64,000 nt of DNA from contig NC_086254.1 of assembly GCF_021018805.1 (NCBI RefSeq), positions 27,961,300 to 28,025,299 on the forward strand. The letters are read 5' to 3'. The notes beneath the pieces were generated by a model that was given only the letters and a program-made list of their open reading frames with translations, did not search any database and had not been told where the DNA came from. The position numbers were made by a program, and so were the translations under genes. This stretch comes from Prinia subflava. Taxonomy: Eukaryota; Chordata; Aves; Passeriformes; Cisticolidae. This document shows positions 1 through 12,900 of the stretch, in pieces. Every line of letters starts with the position of its first letter. The stretch's first letter is position 1.

Positions 1-820
1 GTCAGATCTGGCCCTGCTGCAGAGGTGATTTCTGAGTCAAACTGATCCTCTGCCATGGTTCAGTCTGTCCTGTCTGTTTTCAGTCCATTCAGGTGAACAA
101 ATTAAAGCAAAACTATCTCAACAAGTCCTGGATATAGCTCATTGAGAATGAAATAAGAAATAAACCCCTTCTTCGTCCACTGGGTCTGTGGATCCCTCCT
201 GCTGCAAAATTGCTTTATCACAGCAACTGGTGTCATTAAATCCGTGGTTTGAGGAGCCTGGCTGCCACAGAGTGCTCCTCTCTGTGCTTTTCCCCTTGTG
301 ATGGGTGTGTGCATCCCAGGGTGCTGTCTGCATACCTGTAATGATGGTGGTCATGATGATCAGAATGAATTACTGTTGTACAGTTTAAACCAGAAGCTAT
401 TCTGGAATCTGTCTGTCCAGCCAGTTGCCAGTGATTCCCGTGATCAGAGCAGAACCCTGTGAGCAGAACCCTGATGAGATCAGAGCAGAACCCATCACTG
501 TGAGTTCCACTGCTGAGATTGTCCTGCCCAGAGTGCAGTGCCCAGCCCCAGGCCCCAGCAGGAGGAGAGGAGTGTTCCCCACCAGGTTTATAAACATAGT
601 TTAGTCCAAGGCACTGAAGAACTATATTGGAGAGACCAAAAAAAACAAAATAATGTGTAGGGATCACAGGAAAATCTGTGTGTTCTTCTCCACCCACCCT
701 TTCAGTGCCATCAGTGATATCCAGAGCTTGTGGTGCTTTAAATGAGGACACAAAAAATTGGTTTTTTACATGGTGAAATACAGCTTTTACTTCTCCTTCT
801 TGACATTTGCCCTTTTGCAG
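1..820 (+). other. Upstream flank or 5' intron of COL20A1
   Basis: A pyrimidine-rich tract and a CAG lie directly before 821, so the ATG exon looks internal and the promoter and a non-coding first exon are probably further upstream, possibly off the window. A CAG/GTGAAC donor-like site at about 90-97 could end such an exon, but nothing supports it independently. A 16-bp direct repeat (GATCAGAGCAGAACCC) occurs near 441 and 478. I see no TATA box or CpG island. Confidence 0.4.
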
Positions 821-832
821 GTCCTGGTGACA

Positions 833-905
833 ATGCTGATTCACACTTGGTTCTTCCTTGCCTGCCTGCCTGTGGTGAGCCATGTCTGGGGACGAGTGGG
901 CCAAG
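833..905 (+). CDS. COL20A1: COL20A1 exon 1: start codon and signal peptide
   Basis: The ATG at 833 opens a typical secretory signal: [20 protein letters not shown], a hydrophobic core with small residues near position 20, then RVGQ. The donor after 905 is GTAAG and the exon ends in phase 1. A splice acceptor precedes 821, so positions 821-832 would be 5' untranslated. This is the only ATG in this frame before the signal sequence, so the start is well supported. Confidence 0.88.
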
Positions 906-3900
906 GTAAGGAGCCTGCCTGCCCTTTGGGGCTGGTCCCTATGTCTGTCTGTCCCCTGGGACAGCCCAGCCCTTCCCCTTGGCAGTGACACCACGGGAGG
1001 GGCATCCCCAAGGCCAGGCAGGATTCCAGGGGGCTGCTGTGCTCTGCTGTCTGCTGGTGAAGCTCCAAACAGCCTTTCCCAAGCGTGAAGGGGAAATGAG
1101 GGGTCAGGGGGCCCATCTGGGGAGAGCCCCTCCATCCCTCCCCACCCCGCCAGGCCTGTCCTCATCTCTGGCAGCAGTTCAGCCACTCCCTTGCATCAGG
1201 GATGCATTTCAGCCTGTGCAAGCAAGGAGGAGCTTATGGGATCTGTGGGGGCCTGAGAAACAGGAAGAAAAAGGGTGTTGTTCCTTCAGACACTGCACCT
1301 TCCTGCTGTGGGTGTTGGTGGTGAGATGTGGTGCAACATCTGGGTGAGAGAGCACGAGGTGATTCCTCCTGTATTGTCCTGCTCTCCAGAGTGACCAGAA
1401 AATGCCTCCAGCGCTCAGCACAGCCTTTCTGGTGTGGAACATCCAACTTAATGTCACGTTTGAGTGTTCTGTGGAGGAGCACAAAGGTTTCTAGAGAGGT
1501 GGTGGCACTGCGGGGCTGGCACAGATGTGTCTCCGTGCTGTGTATCTTCCAGACTTCTGCAGATGAGCCTGAGCTTAGCTCCCTGTGAGCTGGAGAGCAA
1601 GGTTACAGCATCAAACAGTGCACATCTAACACAGGGCAAGGAAACAGTGGAGCTTTCATGGCACTGGGGATCATTTGCATCCAGCACATAATGGTGCTTT
1701 AGAGGATGATGTCCTTTCTGGTCTGGCTGGGGACATTCTTGTCCTTTTAGCTTCTGGGCTCCTAGAGTGATGCCCAAGGAGCTGGACCACACTTGGCCAA
1801 AAGAAGACAGCTCCATGCTTAATCTAACTATGAATTCCCCTCATTGTTCCACAATCTTTTACCATTTCTTTTAGGCATGATTTTGGGATTTGCTTTTTGC
1901 CCTTCACCCCTCTTTCCCCTGTTTTCTTTCTTCCTCTTCAGATTTGCCTGGGGTGAGATGTGAATTTGAGCTTTGTTTCCCCAAAATACTTATCTGCTTG
2001 TTGGGCAGCCTGCAGGAAGTCTCTGCAAGGAAAGGTTAAGGCACAGATGTTGGGCTGAGATAAGCAGGAACCTCACTGCCAGCTCTCACTGCTTTCCTGG
2101 GGGGTGACATGGTGGCAGGGATGTCAGGAGTTGTCTGGGCATCATGCAAGACCAGATTAAGGAGTTGAGGAGCCCTGGGTGAGAGTTTGGCAGCACTGAG
2201 CAGAAACTACAGGTCACGCTGAGATTTATTTTTGTGTGAGTAATTGTAAAGGGAAAGAGATTGTTAATAACTGCAAATGAGGGGGAGCCCTAGGGTGCAG
2301 ATGTTTATAGTGTGCTCACTCACTGCAAATTAGGGCATCCTGCTGGAAAGGCAGCTCTGGGCACAGCGTTAGGAGGGGAGAGAAATCTGCTGAGCTGCCA
2401 TCCTGCATCCAGCCGAGTGAAAAAGTTTCATGTGGTGACATTTGTGCGGCAGGAATCATTGAATCAAGGAGTGACACATGAGCCCAGACATCTAGCTGGG
2501 GTTAACAGATAGCTGTGAAATCTGGAGATGATAAAGGAATGTGCGCTTTCTTCTCTTTACCTCCTTGTCTGATACTATTTTTTTCCTCAGGATTTGTCAT
2601 TTTGTTTGCAGCTCCCTGCAGCAAACTGATACAAGCTGGTGCCCATGAGTTATGGTCCTGCCAGGAGCTGTTATTTACACTTTATCAGGTTTTCTTTCTT
2701 TCTTTTTTTTCCTTCTTTCTAAACCCAGCTGGTCCTCGGAGCTGCCTCTGAAATGATCATTCTGCAGAAGTGTGGGATCCATCACGTGGGGAATTTCTGT
2801 ATTTCTCAGCAGCCCAAGCCTATTGAACAGCCTTGCTTGAGCCCATTTATCTGCTTGCTGCCCTCCCATTTCACACGTTTGCACTGAACACACTTGCTGT
2901 AAAAATATCATTCAGCATGAAAGCTCCTGGGAGGGTCCTTCAAGACATGAAGGGTCCAGAGAAAGCCCCCAGCTCTGGGGAGGCTGCTCTACCTTTCTGC
3001 AGGGTTATGAAATGAGAAACTCCTCTCTGCAGGAGGCTGCAGGCCTGCAGAGGTGCAAGGGGACTGCAGGAGCTGCCAGGCAGCCCCAGGGGATGCTGAG
3101 GACTCCCCTGGGGTGGGGAAGGTTCCCTTTGTCCTATAACTCCTCCCGTGTCCGTGGAGGAGGCAGCACACCTGGGTTTGGTGGGAGGAATGTCACCCAT
3201 AACAGCACGGACACCTTTCCTCCTCCCCAGGGTCAGGCCGGCTGAAACTCACTGTCCTTTCAGAAGACAGGCTCCAGATGAAGTGGAAAGAGACTGAAGG
3301 GAGCATCAGTGGCTACAAAGTTCGGGTAAAGCCCATGGCAGGTACGTGCTGACACCCTGGACGTGACTCCCAGAGATTCATGTGTGACAGGGACTGAGCT
3401 CCAGCCCTGGAGCACAACAGGACACAAGTATGAGCATTATTTAGACTTTAAGGGAATAGAGAGAAGGCAGAGGGAATTATCCACAGCCTGTTCTGGTTCC
3501 AAGTGTTGGTTTCACTGGGCTGTACGTGCAGCACTGACGAGGAGCCTTCCTGGCCACCATGGGAGCAGTCTGCAGTGCCACCCAAAGCAGGCACAGCCCC
3601 TTTATCACTCATCCACAGGAAAGAGAGGACATTCAGCTCTCTTCATCCTAGGAGAAAGGTTTAGCCAGAAACACTGTTCTTTGGGACTCTGAGAGGCAAA
3701 AATGAGTAAAGTTCACTGCCTGGCTCTCCTGTGGGAGCTCCCAGCTCCCCTCCACCTGCAGGGACAGGGAATGGGAAGCCTTTGACCCTGTTTGTGAGGG
3801 TGGGCTCATCCCTCCACCTCCCTGCCCCTACTCCCCGATGTCAGATGTTGAACCCGGTGGTGCTGGAAGGACACGATGTCCCTCAGCGGGGACATGATGC

Positions 3901-6900
3901 TGGCAGCACCTTTGGCCGTGGCTGGAGCTCGGCTCCAGGCGCTGCCGCTTTCCAGCGAGCCGGAAAAGGGAACCGGGAGCTGCGGGCAGGAGCGCGGGCG
4001 GCAGCTCCTGTGATCATCCACCCGTTTTTAGCTCAGCCCCCACCTGTTTCCCAGGCTGGAGCAGGAGGTTTCTCATTCCTTCCCTGCCCCGCTCCTCCCC
4101 GGAGCCTCAGCCCAGCAGAGACCGGCAGCATCCCGGGAACGCAGGGAATCCCCGCCGGCGCTCCCTGCACATGCCTGAGGCTTTCCCCCTCGGGCTGGGG
4201 AGTTTCCAGCCCTGGGCAGGAGCACGGGGCTGCCTGGTCACAAACACATCCACCTCCAGAATTTAAGGCTCGCAGGCCTTTCCTGGTCAGAGGGGTTTAG
4301 GGAGCTGCTGTGCCTCTGTTTCATGGGGCAGCAATCCTTGCTCCCTCTGTCACTGCCCTGCCAACACAGAGACGCCCCAATTCTTGGCCATTCCAGTCCC
4401 AGGAGAGGGTCCCACAGCTCGGGACATGGGTGTGGAGGGCTCTGGGGACAGTGCCAGCCCTAGAAATGAGCTGTGCCCTGCAGGCAGCAGCTGTCCTTGG
4501 AGACAGATGGGGCAGAGACAGCACAGCTGGGGTAAGGAAGATGAGTCCGAGTGCCAGCGGTGCCCTCCAGAGACACCGAGTGCCCTCCTCATTTTGTCAC
4601 CTATGCCCTCAATCAGTTGGGTGTTTTCATAAGCAGTTGCCAGTCTTTACACTCTGAACACCAGCTTTTCACTCTACAACTCCTTGGGAAGCTGGTGAGA
4701 ATTGCACCAATATTGGGTGGGAAGTAATTTTCTAATTTGGGCACTCCTCAAAATTTAAAGCATAAATAGGAGCTGACTGCGGTCCCTAGGCAGACATTCC
4801 CTGCATTTCAGTGCTGCTTTTGCTACTGTCAGCTTAAATTTAAGCTCTGGCGGGCTCTGAACTGTGGCTTCATCCCACCTCAGGGGACTCGGAGCAAGAA
4901 GTCATGCTGAAAACCAAGACTCCCAAAGCCACAGTGGGAGGGCTGAGCCCCACCAAGGAATATACCCTGCAGGTCTACGTGCTCAATGGCTCCCAGGAAG
5001 CCCTGTTTGCCAAGAGGAAATTTGTGAGTAAGTGGAGAGGGCTAAATTTTACCTCTCAGAGCTCCTGAATCTCTTGGGGCTGTGGCTGCTCAGAGCCCAT
5101 CCTCTGGCACATGCCCTGCAGACAGTTTGGCAATCACAGAGCCTGGTTCTGTTTTGGTTGGAAGGTTAGAAAGGCAGATGGGGAAGACCCAGGGGATGAG
5201 GGAAGGACTGCAGCTCACAGGCCTCTCTAGATGGGCCTGTTTCTCTGTTTTTGGTTTTCCTACAGTAGAGGAACTCAGAAATGCATCCCAGACTAGAAAC
5301 AGCCGAAGGAACGCAGGAGCTGCGTCAGGAAAGAACCTCACCTCCTCGGGGAGCTTGGCAGCTGAGCACAGTGGGGTGGCAGAGGCCACTCCACCAGCCC
5401 TGAACACTGCCCTGTCACAGGCAGGTGGGTGCTCTCACCATCCTGGAGTCACAAGGATTGATTTTGAGCCATGGCCTGTGCCGTGCTACCACAGCTGGAG
5501 CATTCAGCTGTCCTTAAAACCATTTCAATTTTCTCCCTGCAATCTCCCTTCAGAGATATTCTTTCAGTGAGCCTTGCTAGCCTGGTCTCATCCTTTGCAT
5601 ACAATTCTTAGCTGCAGAAACACAGTAAACCACCTAAAAATGTTTGCCCCTCATTCCAGCCAAGCTGAAAATGCACATCCATGTATCCAAATTCAGCAGA
5701 TGCAAACTTATTCTTCAACTGAATGTGGATCCTTTGAGAACACTGGGGCTGATGGTGCTTTTTTATCTTGAGCTCCGTGGCCCAGAGCTGGCTGCAGATG
5801 CTCTACAAGGATTTCCTCAACTTCCCTGGCTGAGGACTGTATGTAACTAGAGAGTCTCATGTTTCCGTGAGCTCAAAAGGGAATTACACCTGCTGGTGGA
5901 AGAAAGATCCATCAGGGCCATTATCCAAAAAGTCTTGCACTAGCTCAAGGTGTTTGCAAGTCACAGATTGCCAAGCTCTGGAGAGCAACTGGGTATGGGG
6001 TGCCATGGGATGTTTTCCCGGATTTATATTTTATAAACATTCATTGTTTTTCATCATCGAAGATAATGGGAAGGACAAACTTGCTGATGTGATCCATTTT
6101 TAACATTAGCTCCTGAGCATGAACCCTCTCTGAGGTATGAATGAAGGTGGTGTCAGTCTATCCACCTATTTCCATAAGCTTATAGGAATTTTACCCTCTC
6201 TGGGCCCCCTACACCTGTGCCAAATGTGTCTTAAACCCCACTGAGGAGTGGGGTTGCATGTGGATAACACAGGTAGGGACAATGGGATTTTTCTCTTTGG
6301 AGCACAGCAAAGGACAGAGCTGAGAAGAAAAGGCAGAAGGGGATTCAGTCAAAGAGCTCAGGAGAAACGACAAGAAACCAGCCCAGCATGGAGGGCAGTG
6401 TGACAGAAACAACATCAACAACCCCAAAATCATCCCCGCACACTCCTGCAAACGCAGAGCGAGAGTCTCCAGGAAAAGAAAAACCCCCAAAAGATTCACT
6501 GAGGCAAGGTGAGAGGGGGTTCAAACTTGTCTTGCTCCTTCTTCCCTGCTGTTTTCCCTAACACTCATTGAATTCAAGCTTTCCAGCCCACCCTCTGCCC
6601 CTCCAGAGTACCGTGCTGCTGCTTGTGCTTCCAATCACTAGGTCATGCTTTGGGAGCTGTCAGAGCTCACTGGAGAAATTTGGAGTTCTGTAGAACAACA
6701 TGAATTATCAGGAAAGCTGGAGTTAGGCCAAAAATTCCTTCCAGATGATTTAATTTATGGATTTTAATTGATTTGGCACCATTCTCTCTTTGTGTTGTCA
6801 TCTCCCCCGGCTTCTGGCAGATTCATGTAAGCATTTTTGCTCTTCAGCAGAGCACCCCCAGCCATGGAAACACCTTTCCAAGGTGTTTCCTTTACAAGCA

Positions 6901-9900
6901 CCAGGGGTGTTTGTTACCCGGCCTGCTCCTCCTCCTGGGCTTGTTCTTCGTGTTTCACAGATAACTGATCCATGAGGATCCCTCAGATTTGGTTGAGATT
7001 GTGAAGGCTCCCAGCCCTGCTGAAATGGTGGGAATGGGATGGGCCAGAGCATCCCCTTTGGCCCAGTAGAAATCCCTGTCTGTGATAAGGAGACACACCT
7101 CCTTGGACCTGATAAAACTGAATGGGATCATCTGTTTCCCCTTCACCAAAGATGGAAAACTTCCCATCAGAAATACTCAAGGAAGATGCATTCAATTAGC
7201 AACATGCCTTATCTTATCCTCTGAAGGCCTGGGGTGGGGAGGAAGGCAGAGCTGGAGTATCCACTGTGCCAGCAGGTTTTTACAGAGAGATTTGATTTAA
7301 TATAAAGCCATGGAATAATTGTAGCCCACAGGGGATCTTGTGATGGAATGGAATTAAGTAATCACCTGCAATTCTTGGAGACTTAGGCTAGATAAAAGGA
7401 AGCACTGGGCTGGGGCAGAGACGGAATGGAGCTGACAGCTTGCAGAGAGCAGTGCTTGGGTTAGCACACGTTTCCTGACAGCTTTAACCCCTTCTTTGCA
7501 GAGGTGCAGCTGCACACCACTCCATTTGGAAGTGCTGAGAGGGGTTATCCTTGTCTCCGTGGCTTTCACAGGATGCTGGCATGTGCCAGACTGGCAGATG
7601 GTCCATTCCACCAGGCAGACAAGGCCTTGCACAGCAGATTTGCTTTTTATCTTAAAACTGAAGCAGGTTTTTCTCCTTACAATTGCTTCTCTCAGCATCA
7701 AACCTTTTCCCTGCAGGCTCCCAGTTCCAGTGTGACACACCCGCAGTGATTGACATCGTCCTGCTTGTAGATGGGTCCTGGAGCATCGGGCGCAACAATT
7801 TCAAGCTCATTAAGGAGTTCCTGAGCAATTTGATTTCCCCATTCAGTATTGCAGAAGACAAGATAAGAGTGGGTAGGACGTGCTCCTGTTTTCTGACCTT
7901 GGGATGTTGATGTTTGAAGGGGCCTTGGTCTCTTGTCCCTGTGGTTATGTGCTCCTCTTGGGAGCTGTTATTTCTTTAGGATGGGGTCCCAGAGTTGCTG
8001 CTGGAAGCTTTTCCCATCTGGCAGGAAGCTCTGGCCTCTAGTGGCTGTGAAAAATATCTGCACAGTGAACAGAAGTGCTGTCTTTGGGCAGCCCTAGGTG
8101 GGGTGGTGATGCTGAGATACTTCTGGGATTTGCTGCCATCTCTGACGAGGTGCTCAGCCACCAACGCACTGGGTGCAGTGGCAATGCCACACTGGGGCTG
8201 CTGTGAATCCATCAGGGAGTGTGGCTCAGCTCTGAGTGATGCTGGCAGCCTGGCTGTACATGAAATAGGATGGTTTAAGTCCTTCTCAGCCCTTGCAGCT
8301 GATTGTTTGACCCAGATTCACCTCAAAACTTTGTCAAATACCTCTGATCATCATGGCAGAGATGTGTACCCCTGTACCCATCTGGGGTCTGAGGCATTGC
8401 TTTGCTGACAGCATGGCAGGGTTGTAGAATCATTGAACTGTGGGATATTCTGATTTGGGAGGGACCCATAAAGATCATCAGGTCCGAGTCCTGACCCTGA
8501 GGATCCCACCCGGTGCCTGACAGCATTGTCCAAACATTCCTGTGAGGTCTGGGACTGTGACCACTGCCCTGGGCAACACGTTCAGTGCCCCACCACCCTC
8601 TGGGAGAAGAACCTTTTCCCAATACCCAGCCTAACCCCCCCCCACCCCTTACTCAGATTCATGCTATTTTCTCAAAACCATGAAGAGAAGTGGAGTTAGT
8701 GCTCACCCCTAGTCCCTGTCATTGTTTTGTGTCACCCTCCCTGCCAGTCCTGACTCTGGCTGGCAGGGTGGGCCTCCTGCAGCTCACCTGGGCTGGCTCC
8801 ATGCCCACTGCTCCTGTGTTCCCCAGGGCTGTCCCAGTACAGCAGTGACCCCCGCACGGAGTGGGACCTGAGCGCTCACTCCACCAGGGAGCAGGTGCTG
8901 GAGGCCGTCAGGAATCTGCGGTACAAGGGTGGCAACACCTTCACAGGTAACTCTGCCCTGCAGGGCTCCAAGCAGCCACTGCAGCCACGGAGGGGGAAGC
9001 TGTTCCCATGGATAATGTGCTCCGTGGGGACTGTGGGCACTGGGGAGCAGAGAACACAGCAAAGGCATTGGGGTTTTTTGGAAGGCTGTGGCACAACCTC
9101 CCTCTCTGCCCCTCCCCAGGTCTAGCCCTGACCCACGTCCTGGAGCAGAATCTGAAACCAGAGGCTGGTGCCCGGCTGGAGGCTGAGAAATTGGTGATCC
9201 TCCTGACTGATGGGAAATCCCAGGACGATGCCAACCTGGCTGCTCAGACCTTGAAAAACCTGGGCATAGAGATATTTGCCATCGGTAAGATCACAGCCAC
9301 TGATAAGTTGTAGGACAAAGCCAACCTATTTTTGGTCATCTTCAAATTGAAGATTATGTTCCCTCAACTTTGACAGAAGCTTTCTGAGGCTGTAGAACTG
9401 AGGTAGTGGGTGAGACCTGATTACATGGTGGCTCAGGTGAAAATTAACTCATTTATTCAGCCCAGGCTGTGTCTTCTAAGAAATTTTTTTTTTTGAGAAA
9501 ACATTCACATGAGAGATTTCACACCTCCCATGTAAAGACCTTTGGGAGCCTCAGGGACCAGTGCCACAAAAACAATATTGTCGGCTGTGGAATTAGGCAA
9601 GAGAACGTTGTATTGGGGATGGCAGGAGACCTCCTGTGTAATTACTGCCTCTCACAACTTCCCATTTCTCTGAATAACAACATAATCTGCTTTTCACTGT
9701 CTGGCAGCAACACCGAGACACAGAATGGCCTTGAGCAGCTCTGGCCTTGAGGACCACATGAGGTGTGCTGCAGACTGATACATGAGCAATAAAGCTATAT
9801 AAAAACTCCCCTAAAATAGCAATCTCCAAAAATTTAAGTGCTAATTTATGTTGGGAACATGCAAGAGAGGGTTTATTGCATAGAGTTATGCAGGTAAGTG

Positions 9901-12900
9901 GCTTTTATGGAGGGAGGAGAGCTGCTGAGCCTCCTTGGGCAGCGTTAGGGAACCTTGACCCTACTCTGGGAAGCAAAATGAGTTGTACTGTGGAGCTTGG
10001 TCTGCAGAGAGTTAATGAGGATGGGGAGCTGAAGGATGGGGATGGAGCATGCTGTGTGATGGAGAAGTTCTGTTATATAAAGGGGCTGCTTTTCGCTCAT
10101 CCCTGACTCTGTTGAAATGCAAAATGATGTTCTGATGAACAACAGGCTCTCTGTGGGGAGCGCTGGCACCTCATAAATATAAAATGGTTGTTTGTTCATT
10201 CAGTCCTCATCCATTTATGCCAACTGCCTCTCGGGCTGAAAAATATCTACCTTTCTGCTAGCAAATCCTGCAAGGGGTGAGGAGGCAGGAAAACAGCAGG
10301 AAGATTCATCAGGCTGTCTCCAGGCCACTAAAGTCCTTGTGAGCTGAGAGCTCTTCCCAGGCTGGGCTGAGGTGGTCGCTGCAGGGAACTCAAGGCCACT
10401 GAGACCCCAGTGTGGCCGTGGGGTGATGGGGAGCTGTTCTGGGAGGGCAGGGTGGTGGTGAGCCCATCTCTGGGAGTGCCCCTGCTCATCCCCAGGGGTT
10501 CCTGAGCCTCCTCCTCCTCTGCTCGCAGGGGTGAAGAACGCGGACGAGGCGGAGCTGAGGCAGGTGGCCTCCGAGCCGCTGGAGCTCACCGTCTACAACG
10601 TGCTGGACTTCCCCCTGCTGGGCTCCCTGGTGGGCAAACTCACACGGGTCCTGTGCACCAGGATCAAGGAAAGGAGCCACAAGGAAACCACAGGTGAAGG
10701 GGGACCTCCCCAGTGAGGGCTGAGCTTCCTGCTGCTCACCTTCTGTCGCTATTGTATGTCGCAATTACAAACTAAAATAAAGATGCTTGACTCCAGCAGG
10801 TAGAAGACATCAGAAGGCTAAAAAACTTTATTGCAATTCCTTTCTGTCTTTTTATAGCCTGCTCTGCTAAAAAGACATGCCATTGGTCCACAGGATGGAC
10901 ACCTCTCTCTGTTGGTTAAGCAACACAAACAACACCTGGGAGAGAGGTTGTTATGGGAAAGGAATATTGTTTACCCAGAAATGTTATGGGAAGAAAAAAG
11001 TGTTTACACAAAACTGCCTGAGAAAGGAGAAACTGCTGAAAACTCTCCCTTGGGGAAGGCAGCAATTCTCAGGCTTCAGAAAATTTGGCCCACAAATGTA
11101 TTAGAAAGGGCAAGTATAACGACACGACTGTAGTGTTCCAAAGAACCAGGGCAGGGCTTTATTGCACCCCATGCTTTTTATAGAGAGTTCTGAGGGAATG
11201 AGAGATGCTTGGCCCTCAAATCAACATTTCACCATGGCTGGCCATTCAGGAACAACACCCTTGGAAAACACCTTGCAAGTAAACAGCAAGTCCTCAAAAC
11301 AGCACCTGCAGGGACTGTGTTGGTTCTCCCTGACAATTTCTCAGGCCAGTGTGGGGAAGTTGTGTGACGTTTTCCCACAAATTTGGCTTTCAGCATCCTC
11401 AGCCTTCCCCCTTCCTCTAGGAGGATAAAATCACCTAATGACACCAATTACCACTATAAGGAAAAGGGGCTTCCTTTCACTCTTCCTTTGTCATATGGTG
11501 TGATAAATGTGTTGTAACTGTCTCTTTCTCTGAGTTTCTTCCAACCAAAAAGAGGCAGAAAAAGCAGAAGAACTAAGATGAAAAAACTCTATGGAGTAAA
11601 TGTGGAGGTAGGATGAGGAGATGATAAAACACCTAAACACATTTTTTTTTCTCCATAAACTTTGCATGTTGGATCTCCAAGGCATTTTCAAGTTCAAATC
11701 AAGCAGCCAAATCAAGCAAATTTCTTTCCTTTGCTGGGGAACAGCTTGCCTGATGAAGAGCATGAAGAACCACTCCAGATGTTAGCTTAGATTCTCAGGA
11801 GAAATATCGTGTACATATTTATGTCTCTTTTTGCTCTAAGATTGACCTAAGCAGAATGGGAACATCTAAATTTCAAACACAATTTTATTTTAATGCTCTG
11901 GACATTCATAAAAATAAATTCATTTATTCTTATTGATTTGTATTTGACATAATTAGACATTTTACAAAGGTGAAGATTAGGCTGAAGAAAAATGAGCTTC
12001 TCTAAAAAGAAACCAAAGTAATTTTTGCTTAATTTTGGCAAAGTTTTGTGATTGAGGCAAACAGACTTGTGTTGAAGAATTATTTGCAGCACCCAGCAAA
12101 ATACACAGCCTTCTCTTTATGGAGTATTTATGTTCTCTGTACACTCAGTTTTAAAATATTTATTTCAGAGCAGTCTGGAACAGTTTCTATACTCTACAGG
12201 GAAGGAGGCTGCAACTTGATTTGAAAAATGTCACTCATATTTATGAGCTGGAAAGTACGTTTGGCATGAGAAGTGTGAATATAAGAAAATAGCTGTGTTT
12301 TTAATTCCTAGGCAGCGCTGTGAAAGACACCCCTGTGAACACAGGCTCCCAGCTCAGCCCAACTGACCTGAAAATATCTGCTGTGACCTCCAAGAGCATG
12401 CACTTGGCCTGGAGCCCTCCTCTGAGCCCACCACAGAAATACAGGGTTGTGTATTATCCATCCAAGGGCGGGACCCCCAAAGAGGTGAGAGAACTTTCCC
12501 TGGACACCTGGGACTGCCACAGCTTCCAGATGGTGGCTGGGAATGGAATTAGGGTGGACACAAAGAGGGTGGTAGTGGGACATCAGTTAAGCCAGAGGTG
12601 AAATTAAATGCACAATGAGTGTAAGTGTGACGAGGTAATAGGGTGACAAGACAGAAAACATTGATTTTTCTCTTAGGCAGTGTTATTCCCTCCCTAAATC
12701 ATGTGTTTTGACTCAAAGAGGACACTCAGGTACAGAGAGCTGTTCAAGGATACTCATCTGTGATGGATATGATTTAAAAAAGCAAATCCCAATTGTGGAT
12801 GAATTTCCATTGATTTCAGTGAGAGCATGACTCGAGTCTTGTGCTCAGTGTTTGTACAAATCCCAGGCTTAGAGGGCAGGAATCCTTTCTGCCTCTCAGC

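Noticed and set aside
9469..9600. Zinc-finger-like [15 protein letters not shown] string
   Set aside because: No C2H2 spacing of cysteines and histidines, and it lies inside a COL20A1 intron without splice support.
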